Shown in pieces: positions 1-8,458 of a stretch of DNA of 64,000 nucleotides. The translations under genes and the position numbers were made by a program. Every line of letters begins with the position of its first letter. Position 1 is the stretch's first letter. The notes beneath the pieces were generated by a model. The model saw only the letters and a program-made list of their open reading frames with translations, had not been told where the DNA came from and did not search any database. Origin of the DNA: Kineosporia succinea (GTDB taxonomy: Bacteria > Actinomycetota > Actinomycetes > Actinomycetales > Kineosporiaceae); assembly GCF_030811555.1 (NCBI RefSeq), contig NZ_JAUSQZ010000001.1, positions 7,871,241-7,935,240 on the forward strand, written 5' to 3'.

Positions 1-198
1 GCTCAGGGCGGCGGCCTCGGGCGTCAGCTCATCGCCACCTTCCTGCGTGAGCTCGCGGCGGCCGGGGTTCCCGCCGTGCACCTGGGCGTCGACCCGGCCA
101 ACGTCAGGGCCCTGGGGTTCTACGCCCACCTCGGCTTCCGCGAGATCCCGACCGCCGTCCCGGGCCTGCACCTGGGACGCGCGACCGGCGAGCTGTGA
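1..198 (+). CDS. GNAT family N-acetyltransferase, C-terminal part
   Basis: The first 65 codons read in frame from base 1 and end at TGA 196-198; the start lies left of the window. The visible part contains the acetyl-CoA-binding loop (QGGGLGRQL, residues 2-10) and the alpha4/beta7 signature ANVRALGFYAHLGFRE, both typical of GCN5-related acetyltransferases that transfer an acetyl group from acetyl-CoA to an amine. The acceptor cannot be deduced. The next gene is convergent and only a few bases away. The family call is fairly safe; the specificity is unknown. Confidence 0.8.
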   Translation, partial: AQGGGLGRQLIATFLRELAAAGVPAVHLGVDPANVRALGFYAHLGFREIPTAVPGLHLGRATGEL

Positions 199-202
199 CC
201 GC

Positions 203-1003
203 TCAGGCCTGTTCCTCGCTGCACCACCAGGTCGTGCGCCCACCGACCGTGCCCTGCACCATCGGCGCCCGGTCCCGGGGGCAGCGAGCCGCCTTCTTGC
301 GGTAGGCCACGACTTTCAGGGTGTGCACTCCCCCGCCGGCGATCGCGTCGCGGATCGCGGCCCGGGTCGCGCGCAGCAACCGGGCGACCTCGTCGGGATC
401 CAGCTCGTCGGCCGGGCGGGACGGGCTGACGCGGGCGGCCCAGAGGATCTGGTCGGCCAGCAGGTTGCCGATGCCCGCGATCCGGTCCTGGTCCATCAGC
501 CGCGCCTTGACCGGTGCACCGCTGGACGCCAGCAGCGCCCGGAAGGCGTCGGGCCTGATGAACTGGGCGTCCGGGCCGAGCTTCTCGACCGGCGGGTCCA
601 GGCGTACCCGGCCCAGCCGGCGCGGGTCGATGAGCAGCAGACCGCCGCCGTCCTCGAAGGTCACGCCGAACCGGGTGAAGCGGTGGTCACCCGGTTTCCG
701 GCCCCGCTCCCAGTAGTCACCACCGTCGACCTCGGTGCCCTCGCCGTCGCTGATCACGATCTTGCCGGACATCCCCAGGTGGATCCCGACCACGGGCCCG
801 TCACCGGACGAGTCCACCCACATGCTCTTGCCCCGCCGGTGCGCGGCCGTCAGGGTGCGGCCCAGCAGCGCGGCGCGGATCTGGCCGGGCGCGTGCGGAC
901 GGCACTCGTAGGTATCGGTGTCGTCGACGTCCACGATCGTGCGGTTCAGGGCCAGTCTCTCGATGACGGCACGCGCGGACTCGACCTCGGGCAGCTCAGG
1001 CAC
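203..1003 (-). CDS. Fpg/Nei-type DNA glycosylase with degenerate zinc finger
   Basis: A base-excision repair enzyme of the Fpg/Nei family, expected to remove oxidised bases and nick the abasic site. The start is taken as GTG 1003, because the enzyme needs Pro as the first mature residue, giving M-PELPEVE with catalytic Pro2 and Glu3. The conserved Lys is in RRGKSMWV near residue 59, and the helix-two-turn-helix is visible in RIAGIGNLLADQIL. At 266 aa it has normal length. The C-terminal zinc finger is unusual: only Cys241 and Cys261 of the usual four cysteines remain (CPRD and CSEE). It could therefore be a zinc-less actinobacterial paralogue rather than the main MutM. The substrate (8-oxoG or oxidised pyrimidine) cannot be told. 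Confidence 0.88.
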   Translation of the reverse strand: MPELPEVESARAVIERLALNRTIVDVDDTDTYECRPHAPGQIRAALLGRTLTAAHRRGKSMWVDSSGDGPVVGIHLGMSGKIVISDGEGTEVDGGDYWERGRKPGDHRFTRFGVTFEDGGGLLLIDPRRLGRVRLDPPVEKLGPDAQFIRPDAFRALLASSGAPVKARLMDQDRIAGIGNLLADQILWAARVSPSRPADELDPDEVARLLRATRAAIRDAIAGGGVHTLKVVAYRKKAARCPRDRAPMVQGTVGGRTTWWCSEEQA

Positions 1004-1101
1004 CGCAGCAGCTTCGCACACCGGGATTTAACCGGTTGCGCGCGCCGTCACCACTCCCGATGCTGAACGACGCAGCGACCGCCTTCGAGGGAGAGACCAG
1101 C

Positions 1102-1206
1102 ATGCGCACAGCCACCACGCCCCGCGTCCTGACCGGATCGATCGTGGAGCTGCCGCATGTCCCGTCCCACCCGCTGCCTCACCCTCGGCGTCGTCGCCCA
1201 TGTTGA
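1102..1206 (+). other. Candidate leader ORF overlapping the ribosomal-protection gene
   Basis: A 34-codon ORF starts at ATG 1102 behind a purine-rich ribosome-binding site (gaggGAGAGacc). It runs past the start codon of the downstream tetracycline-protection gene (1157) in another frame and stops at TGA 1204-1206. Leader peptides govern tet(M)-type genes in other bacteria by attenuation, so this could couple or gate translation. The peptide has no recognisable motif and translation is not shown. Confidence 0.35.
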
Positions 1207-3112
1207 CGCCGGCAAGACCAGCCTGACCGAACGGCTGCTGTTCGCCACCGGCGCGTCCACCTTCCTCGGGAGCGTCGACGCCGGCACCACCCGCACCGAC
1301 TCGATGGACCTCGAGCGCCGTCGCGGCATCACCATCCGCGCGTCCGTCACGGCCTTCGCCCTGGGCGACCTGACCGTGACGCTCGTGGACACTCCCGGCC
1401 ACCCGGACTTCATCGCCGAGGTCGAGCGCTCGATCGGGGTGCTCGACGCGGCCGTGCTCGTGGTGTCCGCCGTCGAGGGCGTGCAGTCGCAGACCGTGCA
1501 GATCTGGCGTGCCCTGCGCCGCGCCGGCGTTCCCACCCTGATCTTCGTGAACAAGGTCGACCGTTCGGGCGCCGACACCGCGAACGTGCTGCGGCAGATC
1601 ACGAACCACCTCACCGACACACCCGTCCCCCTCACCCGGGCCGACCACGAAGGACGCCCCGACGCGTCCGTACGCGCTCTGGACCTCACCGCGGAGCCCG
1701 TGGTCACCGCACTGGCGGGCGTGAACGACGAGGTACTGGAAGACTATGTGCACGAACGCCTTCCGGGTTCCGAGCAGCTGGACAAGCTGCTCTGGGCCAG
1801 CATTCCCGCCGTGACCCCGGTGCTCTTCGGTTCGGCCCTGACCGGGGCGGGTCTCGACGAGCTGCTGAAAGCCCTGCGGCGCCTGCCCGTCTCACCCGCC
1901 GACCTCTTCGGTGAACCCACCGCCACCGTCTTCGCCATCGACCGCGACGAGCAGGGCCGGCGCCGTACCTGGGTGCGCGTGTGGCGAGGACGTCTCGTCC
2001 ACCGTTACCGCTACGCGTTCGGTGAGGGGCGCACGCAACTGGTCACCGCGCTGTCGGTCAGCACCGCCGGTGGCCTGCGGCCGGCGCACGAGATCAGCGC
2101 CGGTCAGGTGGGTGCCGTGGCGGGACTCACGCACGCCCGTATCGGGGACGTCCTCGGGCCCGGCTCCGGGCGCCCCACCACCCGTTTCCCGCCGGCCACG
2201 GTGCGCGCCCTGGTCGAGCCGGTCGACGCCTCCCGGCGGACGCAGGCCTTTCAGGCGCTGCAGGAGCTCGCCGAGGAGGACCCGCTGATCAACCTGGAGC
2301 TCAGCGAGACCGACCAGGAGGCCGCGATCAGCCTGTACGGGGAGGTGCAGCAGGAGGTGATCGCGGCGGTCCTGGCCGAGAGGTTCGGCGTGCAGGTGCG
2401 TTTCAGCGGTCAGTCGGTGCTGCACAAGGAACGTCTGCGCGGGCCGGGATCGGCGGTGGAACGGCTCGGGGAGAACGGCAACCCGTACCTGGCCGGGCTC
2501 GGGCTGCGCGTGGAACCCGGCCCGGAGAACAGCGGCGTGACGTTCTCGGCCGGCCAGGAACCCGGGCGCCTGCCGACCGCGTTCATCGCCGCCACCCAGG
2601 AGGGCGTGCGCAGAGCCCTGCGGGCCGGGCGCTTCGGCTGGGAGGTGCTCGACTTCCACGTCAGCATGACCTTCTCGCAGTACTGCCCCCGTCAGAGCCG
2701 CCCGCACGAGAAGTTCAACAAGTCGATCTCCACGGTGGCGGGCGACTTCCGCCACCTGGCCCCGGTGGTGCTGCACACCGCCCTGGCCCGGGCGGGCACC
2801 TACGTGTGCCACCCGGTCGACCGCTTCGAGCTGGAGGTCCCCGAACCCGCCCTGCCCGCCGTGCTCGCCGCCCTGGCCCGCCTGGGCGCCGAGGTCACCG
2901 GTTCACAGGGTGACGTGCTGACCGGTTTCGTGCAGTCGGCGCGGGGGCCCGAGCTCAGCCGCGGCCTGCCCGACCTGACCTCCGGCCACGGCATCCTGAC
3001 CACCCGCTTCGACCACTACGACGCCTCCCGCTCACCGCAGAGCGCGGTGCGTCCCCGTCGCGGCGCGGATCCGGCCGACCGCACGGCCTGGTTCCGCAGC
3101 CACCCTCGGTAG
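1157..3112 (+). CDS. Tetracycline-resistance ribosomal protection protein, Tet/Otr(A) type
   Basis: An EF-G-like translational GTPase of the TetM/OtrA family. It binds the ribosome, displaces tetracycline and hydrolyses GTP in the cytoplasm. GTPase motifs are complete: P-loop AHVDAGKTS (14-22), switch region RRGITI (55-60), DTPGHPD (78-84) and NKVD (132-135). The length of 651 aa matches the family (about 640-660) and is shorter than EF-G. The start ATG 1157 has GGAG seven bases upstream. It stands alone between convergent or unrelated genes, so it is more likely an intrinsic actinomycete gene than an acquired cassette; base composition is the same as its neighbours. It could also serve a general ribosome-rescue role. 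Confidence 0.9.
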   Translation: MSRPTRCLTLGVVAHVDAGKTSLTERLLFATGASTFLGSVDAGTTRTDSMDLERRRGITIRASVTAFALGDLTVTLVDTPGHPDFIAEVERSIGVLDAAVLVVSAVEGVQSQTVQIWRALRRAGVPTLIFVNKVDRSGADTANVLRQITNHLTDTPVPLTRADHEGRPDASVRALDLTAEPVVTALAGVNDEVLEDYVHERLPGSEQLDKLLWASIPAVTPVLFGSALTGAGLDELLKALRRLPVSPADLFGEPTATVFAIDRDEQGRRRTWVRVWRGRLVHRYRYAFGEGRTQLVTALSVSTAGGLRPAHEISAGQVGAVAGLTHARIGDVLGPGSGRPTTRFPPATVRALVEPVDASRRTQAFQALQELAEEDPLINLELSETDQEAAISLYGEVQQEVIAAVLAERFGVQVRFSGQSVLHKERLRGPGSAVERLGENGNPYLAGLGLRVEPGPENSGVTFSAGQEPGRLPTAFIAATQEGVRRALRAGRFGWEVLDFHVSMTFSQYCPRQSRPHEKFNKSISTVAGDFRHLAPVVLHTALARAGTYVCHPVDRFELEVPEPALPAVLAALARLGAEVTGSQGDVLTGFVQSARGPELSRGLPDLTSGHGILTTRFDHYDASRSPQSAVRPRRGADPADRTAWFRSHPR

Positions 3113-3121
3113 CTCATCTTC

Positions 3122-3139
3122 ACAGAATCGTACTTCTGT
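3122..3139. repeat. Inverted repeat after the ribosomal protection gene
   Basis: ACAGAA-6-TTCTGT is a short inverted repeat ten bases after the stop codon of the ribosomal protection gene. It is AT-rich for this genome. It may be a protein-binding site or a weak terminator; the stem is too short to call. Confidence 0.3.
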
Positions 3140-3167
3140 CAGACGATGCACGGAACGGAGACCCTCG

Positions 3168-3317
3168 GCACGAAACCTTCTGGAAGCCAAGGGGTACGAC
3201 GTCGAAGACACCGCCCTCACCCTGTACGGCGGCGCCGGTTTCACGCAGGAACTGCACGATGCGGCCGCGACCGTCGAGCGCATCGTGCTGGTCGGTGCCG
3301 GCCGCCTGTACTCGTAG
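3168..3317 (+). pseudogene. Remnant of the C-terminal end of an unidentified gene
   Basis: An open frame without a plausible start codon reads about 50 residues with normal codon use and ends at TAG 3315-3317. It contains LYGGAGFTQELHDAA and VERIVLVGAGRLYS. This pattern resembles the last helix-strand of some archaeal/actinobacterial ATPases (DUF234-like, which end in SGFTxEL...LVDLxxLY). No upstream coding sequence of that gene is present, because the ribosomal protection gene ends at 3112. It looks like a leftover after deletion. The family match is from memory and weak. Confidence 0.35.
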
Positions 3318-3323
3318 GGCCAC

Positions 3324-3878
3324 TCATCCCGCGCCCTGACGCCGCTCCCGAAAAGCCGTCATGTTCACCCGGTTTCCGCACCGCACCCCGCAGAACCGCT
3401 TGGACCCGTTCCGTGACAGGTCCAGCAGCAGCCCGGTGCAGTCGGGCGCCGCGCACACCCGCAGGCGGCCGGTCTGCCCGCTGCGGATCACGTCGACGAA
3501 GGCCAGCGCCGCCTCCACCTGCACGCGCTGGGCCAGCGGCGCGTCGGGCGGGGCACCGTGCAGGTGCCAGTCCGAGCCGTCGTGCCGCGCCAGCTGGGGC
3601 AGGGCCCGGGCCTGGCGCAGCATCCGGTTCACCTCCCGCACCGCCTCGTCCCGCTCGAGCATCCAGACCCGGCGCAGCAGATCGCGAGTGTTCCGCACCG
3701 CCACCAGCTCGGCCTCGTCGTGGTCGATCCGCCCCGAGTACGAGTAACGGACGAGCAGAGCGGCCAGGTCCGCGACGGTCGCCAGCTCGTCGTCCCCGGC
3801 CCGGGTGGCGCCCGGATCGGTGTTCCCGAGGTCGGCGACGAACACCAGCGTCTCTTCCGTGTCAGGGGCAAAATGCAA
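3324..3878 (-). CDS. CGNR zinc-finger (ABATE domain) transcriptional regulator
   Basis: A 184-aa protein with an all-helical N-terminal stress-responsive (ABATE-like) region and a C-terminal CGNR zinc finger. Cys142, Cys147, Cys163 and Cys167 would hold the zinc, followed by the family signature CGNR and a basic helix (FRERR). These proteins are thought to bind DNA. The gene is divergent from the EamA transporter, with only 79 bp between starts, so it probably regulates that exporter. Start ATG 3878 is the only good one. The effector is unknown. Confidence 0.85.
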   Translation of the reverse strand: MHFAPDTEETLVFVADLGNTDPGATRAGDDELATVADLAALLVRYSYSGRIDHDEAELVAVRNTRDLLRRVWMLERDEAVREVNRMLRQARALPQLARHDGSDWHLHGAPPDAPLAQRVQVEAALAFVDVIRSGQTGRLRVCAAPDCTGLLLDLSRNGSKRFCGVRCGNRVNMTAFRERRQGAG

Positions 3879-3879
3879 G

Positions 3880-3908
3880 TTGACTCCTTACCGGGGCAGA
3901 CCTAGCGT
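3880..3908 (+). promoter_or_regulatory. Promoter of the EamA transporter gene
   Basis: TTGACT (3880-3885), 17 bases, then TAGCGT (3903-3908) fit a housekeeping sigma promoter in spacing and sequence. Transcription would start near 3915, leaving a 40-base leader before the Shine-Dalgarno at 3948. It lies in the gap to the divergent CGNR regulator, whose binding site may overlap it. Confidence 0.55.
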
Positions 3909-3957
3909 CATGAGTGTCGCGCTGATAGCTCCTGACGGTACTCGCCTGAGGAGAACC

Positions 3958-4896
3958 ATGAAGCCCCTGTCGTACGGACTGCTCTGCGCCCTGCTGGCCG
4001 CCGCGTTCTTCGGCACCTCCGGCAGCCTGGCGAAACCCCTTCTGGACGGTGGCTGGTCACCGGTCGCGGCCGTGACCCTGCGCGCCCTGGTCGGCGCGGC
4101 CCTTCTCGCCCCCGTCGCCCTGGTCACGGTGCGCGGACGCTGGCGGGTGCTGTGGCAGGCCCGCTCCCGGGTCCTGCTCATGGGCGTCGCCGGCGTGGCC
4201 TGCACCCAGCTGGCGTACTTCGCGGCGATCCAGACCATCCCGGTCTCCACCGCGCTGCTCATCGAGTTCCTGGCCCCGCTGATCCTGGTCGCGTACGCCT
4301 GGGCCTCCACCCGCCGCACCCCGAGTGCACCCGTGCTGCTCGGGTCGGCCCTGGCCGTGGGCGGGCTGCTGCTGGTCATCGGCCCGGGCGCGCTGCGGCC
4401 GGTCGACCCGCTCGGCCTGGCGTTCGCGTTCACCGCGGCCCTGGGCTGCGCGGTGTACTTCGCGGTGGCGGCCCAGGCCGGTGACGGCCTGCCCCCGGTC
4501 GCGCTGGCCGCGTCCGGGCTGCTCGTCGGCGGCGTCACCCTGGCCCTGGTGGGCGCGAGCGGGCTGCTGACGTTCACCGTCGAGTTCGGCGACCTGGACA
4601 TGTTCGGCGCCACCACGCCCTGGTGGGTGCCCCTGCTCCTGCTGGCCGTGATCGGCACGGCCGTGGCCTACGCCGCCGGGATCACCGCCTCGGCCGCGCT
4701 CGGCTCGCGCCTGGCCTCGTTCGCCGGCCTGCTCGAGGTGGCCTTCGCGGCCCTGTTCGCCTGGGTGCTGCTCGGCGAGAACCTGGGCCTGCTGCAGATT
4801 CTCGGCGGCGCGCTCATCCTGGGTGGCATCGCGGCGGTCAGGTCGGAGCGAACGGACGCACCGGTCACCGAACCTCTGACCGAGACACTTCGGTGA
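3958..4896 (+). CDS. EamA/DMT-family transporter
   Basis: A 312-aa integral membrane protein with about ten hydrophobic helices in two EamA repeats. The first repeat opens at LLCALLAAAFFGTSGSLAKPLL; the second contains the typical end LASFAGLLEVAFAALFAWVLLGE. Drug/metabolite transporters of this family usually export amino acids or metabolites by proton exchange. The start was set at ATG 3958 because GAGGAG lies just upstream. An in-frame ATG at 3910 would fall almost on the predicted transcription start. Substrate unknown. It is probably controlled by the divergent CGNR protein. Confidence 0.88.
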   Translation: MKPLSYGLLCALLAAAFFGTSGSLAKPLLDGGWSPVAAVTLRALVGAALLAPVALVTVRGRWRVLWQARSRVLLMGVAGVACTQLAYFAAIQTIPVSTALLIEFLAPLILVAYAWASTRRTPSAPVLLGSALAVGGLLLVIGPGALRPVDPLGLAFAFTAALGCAVYFAVAAQAGDGLPPVALAASGLLVGGVTLALVGASGLLTFTVEFGDLDMFGATTPWWVPLLLLAVIGTAVAYAAGITASAALGSRLASFAGLLEVAFAALFAWVLLGENLGLLQILGGALILGGIAAVRSERTDAPVTEPLTETLR

Positions 4897-4901
4897 GAGA
4901 C

Positions 4902-4937
4902 GACGTCCCGTCCCGTCCGCGATCGGGACGGGACGTC
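4902..4937. terminator. Bidirectional terminator between EamA and FGGY kinase genes
   Basis: A perfect 14-bp stem (GACGTCCCGTCCCG pairing with CGGGACGGGACGTC) with an 8-base loop lies between two convergent stop codons. It has no clear U tract, which is common in GC-rich actinobacteria. Confidence 0.75.
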
Positions 4938-4946
4938 GCCACAACC

Positions 4947-6563
4947 TCAGCGCACCGCCGCGACCGCCGCGTGCTGCAGCGCCAGACCGGCCTGCCAGCG
5001 CTCGATGAACGCCGCGTAGTCGGCGATCTCGGCGTCGGTCGGCACGACCGGCTCCACCGCCGCCGCCGCGAACACCGTCTCGTCCAGCCAGGTTCCGAGG
5101 TCACGCCCGGCCGCGGAACCGTCGGCGACGGCGCGCGTGTACGCGGCCAGCAGGGCGATGCCCCACGAGCCGCCCTCGCTCGCGCTCTCACCGACGGCCA
5201 CCGGCGAGCCGACCGCCGCGGCGAGCGCGCGCTGCGCGATGCCACCGGTGCGGAACAGGCCACCGTGGGCGAACATGGTGTCGACCGCGACGCCCTCGCT
5301 CGCCAGGATGCGCATGCCCAGGCTCAGCGTGCCGAACACGCCGAACAGCTGGGCCTTGGCGAAACCGGCCAGGGTGAGCCGGGATCCGGGGGTGCGCACG
5401 AACAGCGGGCGGCCCTCGTCGGTGCCCGCGATCGGCTCGCCGGACAGCAGGTTGTAGGCCAGCAGGCCGTCGGCGTCGGCCTCGAGCGCGCCGCCGAGCA
5501 CCGCGCCGAAGATCGCGTCGGAGTCGGCCTGCACGCCCAGCGCGGCGGCGAACTCGCCGAAGATGCCGACCCAGGCGCCCAGTTCGCTGGAGCCGTTGTT
5601 GCAGTGCACCATCGCGACCGGCAGGCCCTCGGGAGTGGTGACCACGTCGATCTCGTGGTGCACGCCACCGAGGGGGCGCTCGAGCACGACCATCGCGAAG
5701 ATGCTGGTGCCGGCGCTGACGTTGCCGGTGCGCTCGCTCACCGCGTTGGTCGCGACCATGCCGGTGCCCGCGTCGCCCTCGGGCGGGCAGAGCAGGGCGC
5801 CGGGCCGCAGGGTGCCGCTGGGGTCGAGCAGGGCCGCGCCCTCTTCGGTGAGCGTGCCCGCGTCGGCGCCGGCGGCCAGCACCGGCGGGAGCAGGTCGAG
5901 CAGCGGGGCCTGGGCACCGTGGGCGGCGGCGAGCGCGTCGAAGCGGGCCAGCAGGGCGCTGTCGTAGCCGCCGGTGGCCGCGTCGATCGGGAACATGCCG
6001 GAGGCGTCGCCGACGCCGAGCACGGTGCGCCCGGACAGCAGCTGGTGCACGTAGCCGGCCAGGGTGTTGAGCGAGGTCACCCGGGCGACGTGGGCCTCCC
6101 CGTCGAGCAGGGCCTGGTAGTGGTGGGCCACCGACCAGCGCAGCGGGATGTTCACGCCGAACTCCTGCGACAGGGTCGCGGCGGCGGGCCCGGTGTTGGT
6201 GTTGCGCCAGGTCCGGAACGGCACCAGCAGCTCGCCGTCGGCGCCGAAGGCCAGGTAGCCGTGCATCATCGCCGAGACGCCGAGGGCGCCGTAGCCGGTG
6301 GGCGTCACCCCGAAGGTGCCGTTCACCTGCTTCACCAGGTCGGCGTAGGCGTCGCGCAGACCGGCGTGCACCGCCTCGAGGGAGTAGGTCCACAGCCCGT
6401 CGGCGAACTGGTTCTCCCAGGTCGAGGAGCCGGACGCGAGCGCGGTGCCGCTCTCGTCGATCAGTGTGGCCTTGATCCGCGTCGAGCCGAGCTCGATGCC
6501 GAGCGCCGTGCGCCCCTCGGCGATAGCCGTCTGCACTGCCTCAGCTGTCCTAGCCGATTCCAT
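4947..6563 (-). CDS. FGGY-family carbohydrate kinase
   Basis: An ATP-dependent sugar or polyol kinase of the FGGY superfamily (538 aa, two actin-like domains). The N-terminal phosphate loop ALGIELGSTRIKATLID (residues 19-35) and the second-domain glycine-rich loop GNVSAGTSIFAM are clear. A histidine-rich substrate segment (SVAHHYQALL) lies between them. It differs from ordinary xylulokinase and glycerol kinase and resembles the long FGGY proteins found beside arabinose or tetritol genes in actinobacteria. No isomerase or transporter is next to it, so the sugar remains unknown. It is monocistronic and ends at the shared terminator. Confidence 0.8.
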   Translation of the reverse strand: MESARTAEAVQTAIAEGRTALGIELGSTRIKATLIDESGTALASGSSTWENQFADGLWTYSLEAVHAGLRDAYADLVKQVNGTFGVTPTGYGALGVSAMMHGYLAFGADGELLVPFRTWRNTNTGPAAATLSQEFGVNIPLRWSVAHHYQALLDGEAHVARVTSLNTLAGYVHQLLSGRTVLGVGDASGMFPIDAATGGYDSALLARFDALAAAHGAQAPLLDLLPPVLAAGADAGTLTEEGAALLDPSGTLRPGALLCPPEGDAGTGMVATNAVSERTGNVSAGTSIFAMVVLERPLGGVHHEIDVVTTPEGLPVAMVHCNNGSSELGAWVGIFGEFAAALGVQADSDAIFGAVLGGALEADADGLLAYNLLSGEPIAGTDEGRPLFVRTPGSRLTLAGFAKAQLFGVFGTLSLGMRILASEGVAVDTMFAHGGLFRTGGIAQRALAAAVGSPVAVGESASEGGSWGIALLAAYTRAVADGSAAGRDLGTWLDETVFAAAAVEPVVPTDAEIADYAAFIERWQAGLALQHAAVAAVR

Positions 6564-6660
6564 ATCCCAGTCCCGTCCCGAACCACTCTGTCGCTTTGAA
6601 CTTCAGCCCCACATGATCCCGGTAACCGGGACGCGGGTGCACACCAGGGCGGGGAGTGGG

Positions 6661-8271
6661 TCAGCGGCCCTGTTCGCGCAGCCAGGCCCAGGCCTCGCCG
6701 AGGGCGCCGTCCAGGTCGGTGCTGCGCAGTTCGTCGACCACCGCGTCGGGGATCGGGTAGCGGGCGTCGGCCGTGCTGGAGGCGAGCAGGGCCGCGAACA
6801 GAGCGTTCTCGCCGAGGGTGCGGCGCAGGGCGGGCACCACCTCGTCGTACTGGTTGCGGGCCAGCTCGGCGAGCGCGTCCGCCACCCAGGGGGTGCCGGT
6901 GCGGGTGCCCAGCGGGTCGGACGGGTCGAGGGCCGCGAGCGGGTCGAGCGGGGCGTCGTAGGTGGCGTCGGCGCCGGCGTGCACCCCGATCCAGAACGGC
7001 TCGGCGCGCGGGTAGCTGCCGACCAGGCCGGCGGCGGGCACGCTGTAGCCGGCCTCGTCGTCGGGGCCGCCGTAGGCGCCGAAGGCCTGCTGGTGGAACC
7101 GTGAGCGCAGCTTGTGCAGGGCGAGCACGGAGGCGACGCCGCGCACGTGCTCGACCTGGCTGCGGGTGCGCACCAGGCCCTTCTCCTTCAGCACCGACCA
7201 GAGGAAGACGACCAGGTCGTTCTCCGGGCCCGGGTGCCAGGTCGCGGGCAGCTCCTCGAGCAGCACCGACAGGTCGCCCATCACCTCGCCGGCGTCGAGC
7301 GGCTCGATGTCGTCGTCGGGCTCGTCGTAGACCAGGCGGGGCAGGGTGGGCGTGACCGGTTCGCCGGGCCCACCCCGCAGGTACGACAGGCTGCGGGCGA
7401 CGAGGATGTCGGTGACGTCCTCGTCGAGCTCGGCGAACTCGGCGATCCGGCGCAGGGCGGGCATCCACCAGCCGGTCAGGCGTTCACCGAGGCGGTCGGC
7501 GGCGAAGTCGACCGCGAGGGCCCCGCGCACGACGTCGAGCAGGCCCGGGCCGTGCTTGTCGAGGAACAGGAACCAGTAGGGGAACTGCGCGTCGAGGTGC
7601 TGCAGGAAGGTCCGGACCTCGGTGATCTCCCACAGCGGCTGGCCCCGGTCCTCGTAGCCGGTGACGTTCAGCGACACCGCCTCCACCGCTCGCCGCGTCA
7701 GCGGCGGGCTGGTGAGCAGCGGCGCGAGCACCCGCAGGACGCCGGACACGTCGCGGGCGCGGACCTCCTGACGGGTGACGGTCACCGACCACTCGCTCTG
7801 GCCCGACGAGAGCATCCGGTGCGCCGACGCGTCCGCCATCTCGGTCGGCACCAGGGTCTCGACGTCGTGCAGCGCCTCGTCGCAGGCACGCACGATCGCG
7901 GTGCCGAGCGCGCGGGCGTCCTGCGCGCTGGTGACCCGCAGTTCGGTGAAACGGCCCTCGACGCTCTCGATGTCGGCGCGGTGGCCGAAGCCGTCCTGGC
8001 CGAGCTCGGCCCGCACCACCGTGCGCACCGCGAACTCGGAGGCGATCGTCTGCCGGCGCCGGTCGAAGGCGAGGCAGCGCTGCTGCGTGACGACGTGCAG
8101 GCGACGCTGGGAGTGGTCCTCGGGGATGATCGCGCGGATCTTCTCCCCGGCGCGCAGCAGCGGCTGGACGGTCAGCGCGACGACACCGGCCGCCATCGGA
8201 TCGAGCATGGTCCCGGTGACCATGGGTGATCCGGGCGCCGGCGTTTCATCCCTTCCTGACCTGTCCGACAT
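6661..8271 (-). CDS. Hypothetical protein with N-terminal PH-like region
   Basis: A 536-aa soluble protein. Start ATG 8271 is chosen because GGGAAGG precedes it at proper spacing and it clears the divergent neighbour at 8459. Residues 30-120 alternate strands in the manner of a bacterial PH-like domain (RAIIPEDHSQRRLHVVTQQR, then FDRRRQTIASEF). The rest is mainly helical and acidic, ending with DGALGEAWAWLREQGR. No catalytic motif or membrane segment was seen. The gene is divergent from another protein without a known family, and the pair may work together; no function is proposed. Confidence 0.7.
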   Translation of the reverse strand: MSDRSGRDETPAPGSPMVTGTMLDPMAAGVVALTVQPLLRAGEKIRAIIPEDHSQRRLHVVTQQRCLAFDRRRQTIASEFAVRTVVRAELGQDGFGHRADIESVEGRFTELRVTSAQDARALGTAIVRACDEALHDVETLVPTEMADASAHRMLSSGQSEWSVTVTRQEVRARDVSGVLRVLAPLLTSPPLTRRAVEAVSLNVTGYEDRGQPLWEITEVRTFLQHLDAQFPYWFLFLDKHGPGLLDVVRGALAVDFAADRLGERLTGWWMPALRRIAEFAELDEDVTDILVARSLSYLRGGPGEPVTPTLPRLVYDEPDDDIEPLDAGEVMGDLSVLLEELPATWHPGPENDLVVFLWSVLKEKGLVRTRSQVEHVRGVASVLALHKLRSRFHQQAFGAYGGPDDEAGYSVPAAGLVGSYPRAEPFWIGVHAGADATYDAPLDPLAALDPSDPLGTRTGTPWVADALAELARNQYDEVVPALRRTLGENALFAALLASSTADARYPIPDAVVDELRSTDLDGALGEAWAWLREQGR

Positions 8272-8458
8272 GCCTTCCCGCGCGATTTCCACACATGTGA
8301 CCTTATGCAACGCGGGCGCCGATCCGGCGGACCACCCCACCGAACGGCCGATCCGTCTTTCGGCGGGCCGTTCACCGCACCTGGCCCCGGCACCGCAGCC
8401 GGGCTGGGCAGCCCCCCTCGTCACCCCCACGCTGGAGAGGGATGACGAGGAGGTCACC

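Noticed and set aside
3910-3957. In-frame ATG 3910 as start of the EamA gene
   Set aside because: It lies directly behind the predicted -10 element and has no ribosome-binding site; ATG 3958 has GAGGAG.
4623-6599. Large plus-strand reading frame opposite the FGGY kinase gene
   Set aside because: It is rich in Arg/Gly/His/Gln with no motif, and is an antisense shadow of a clear kinase gene.
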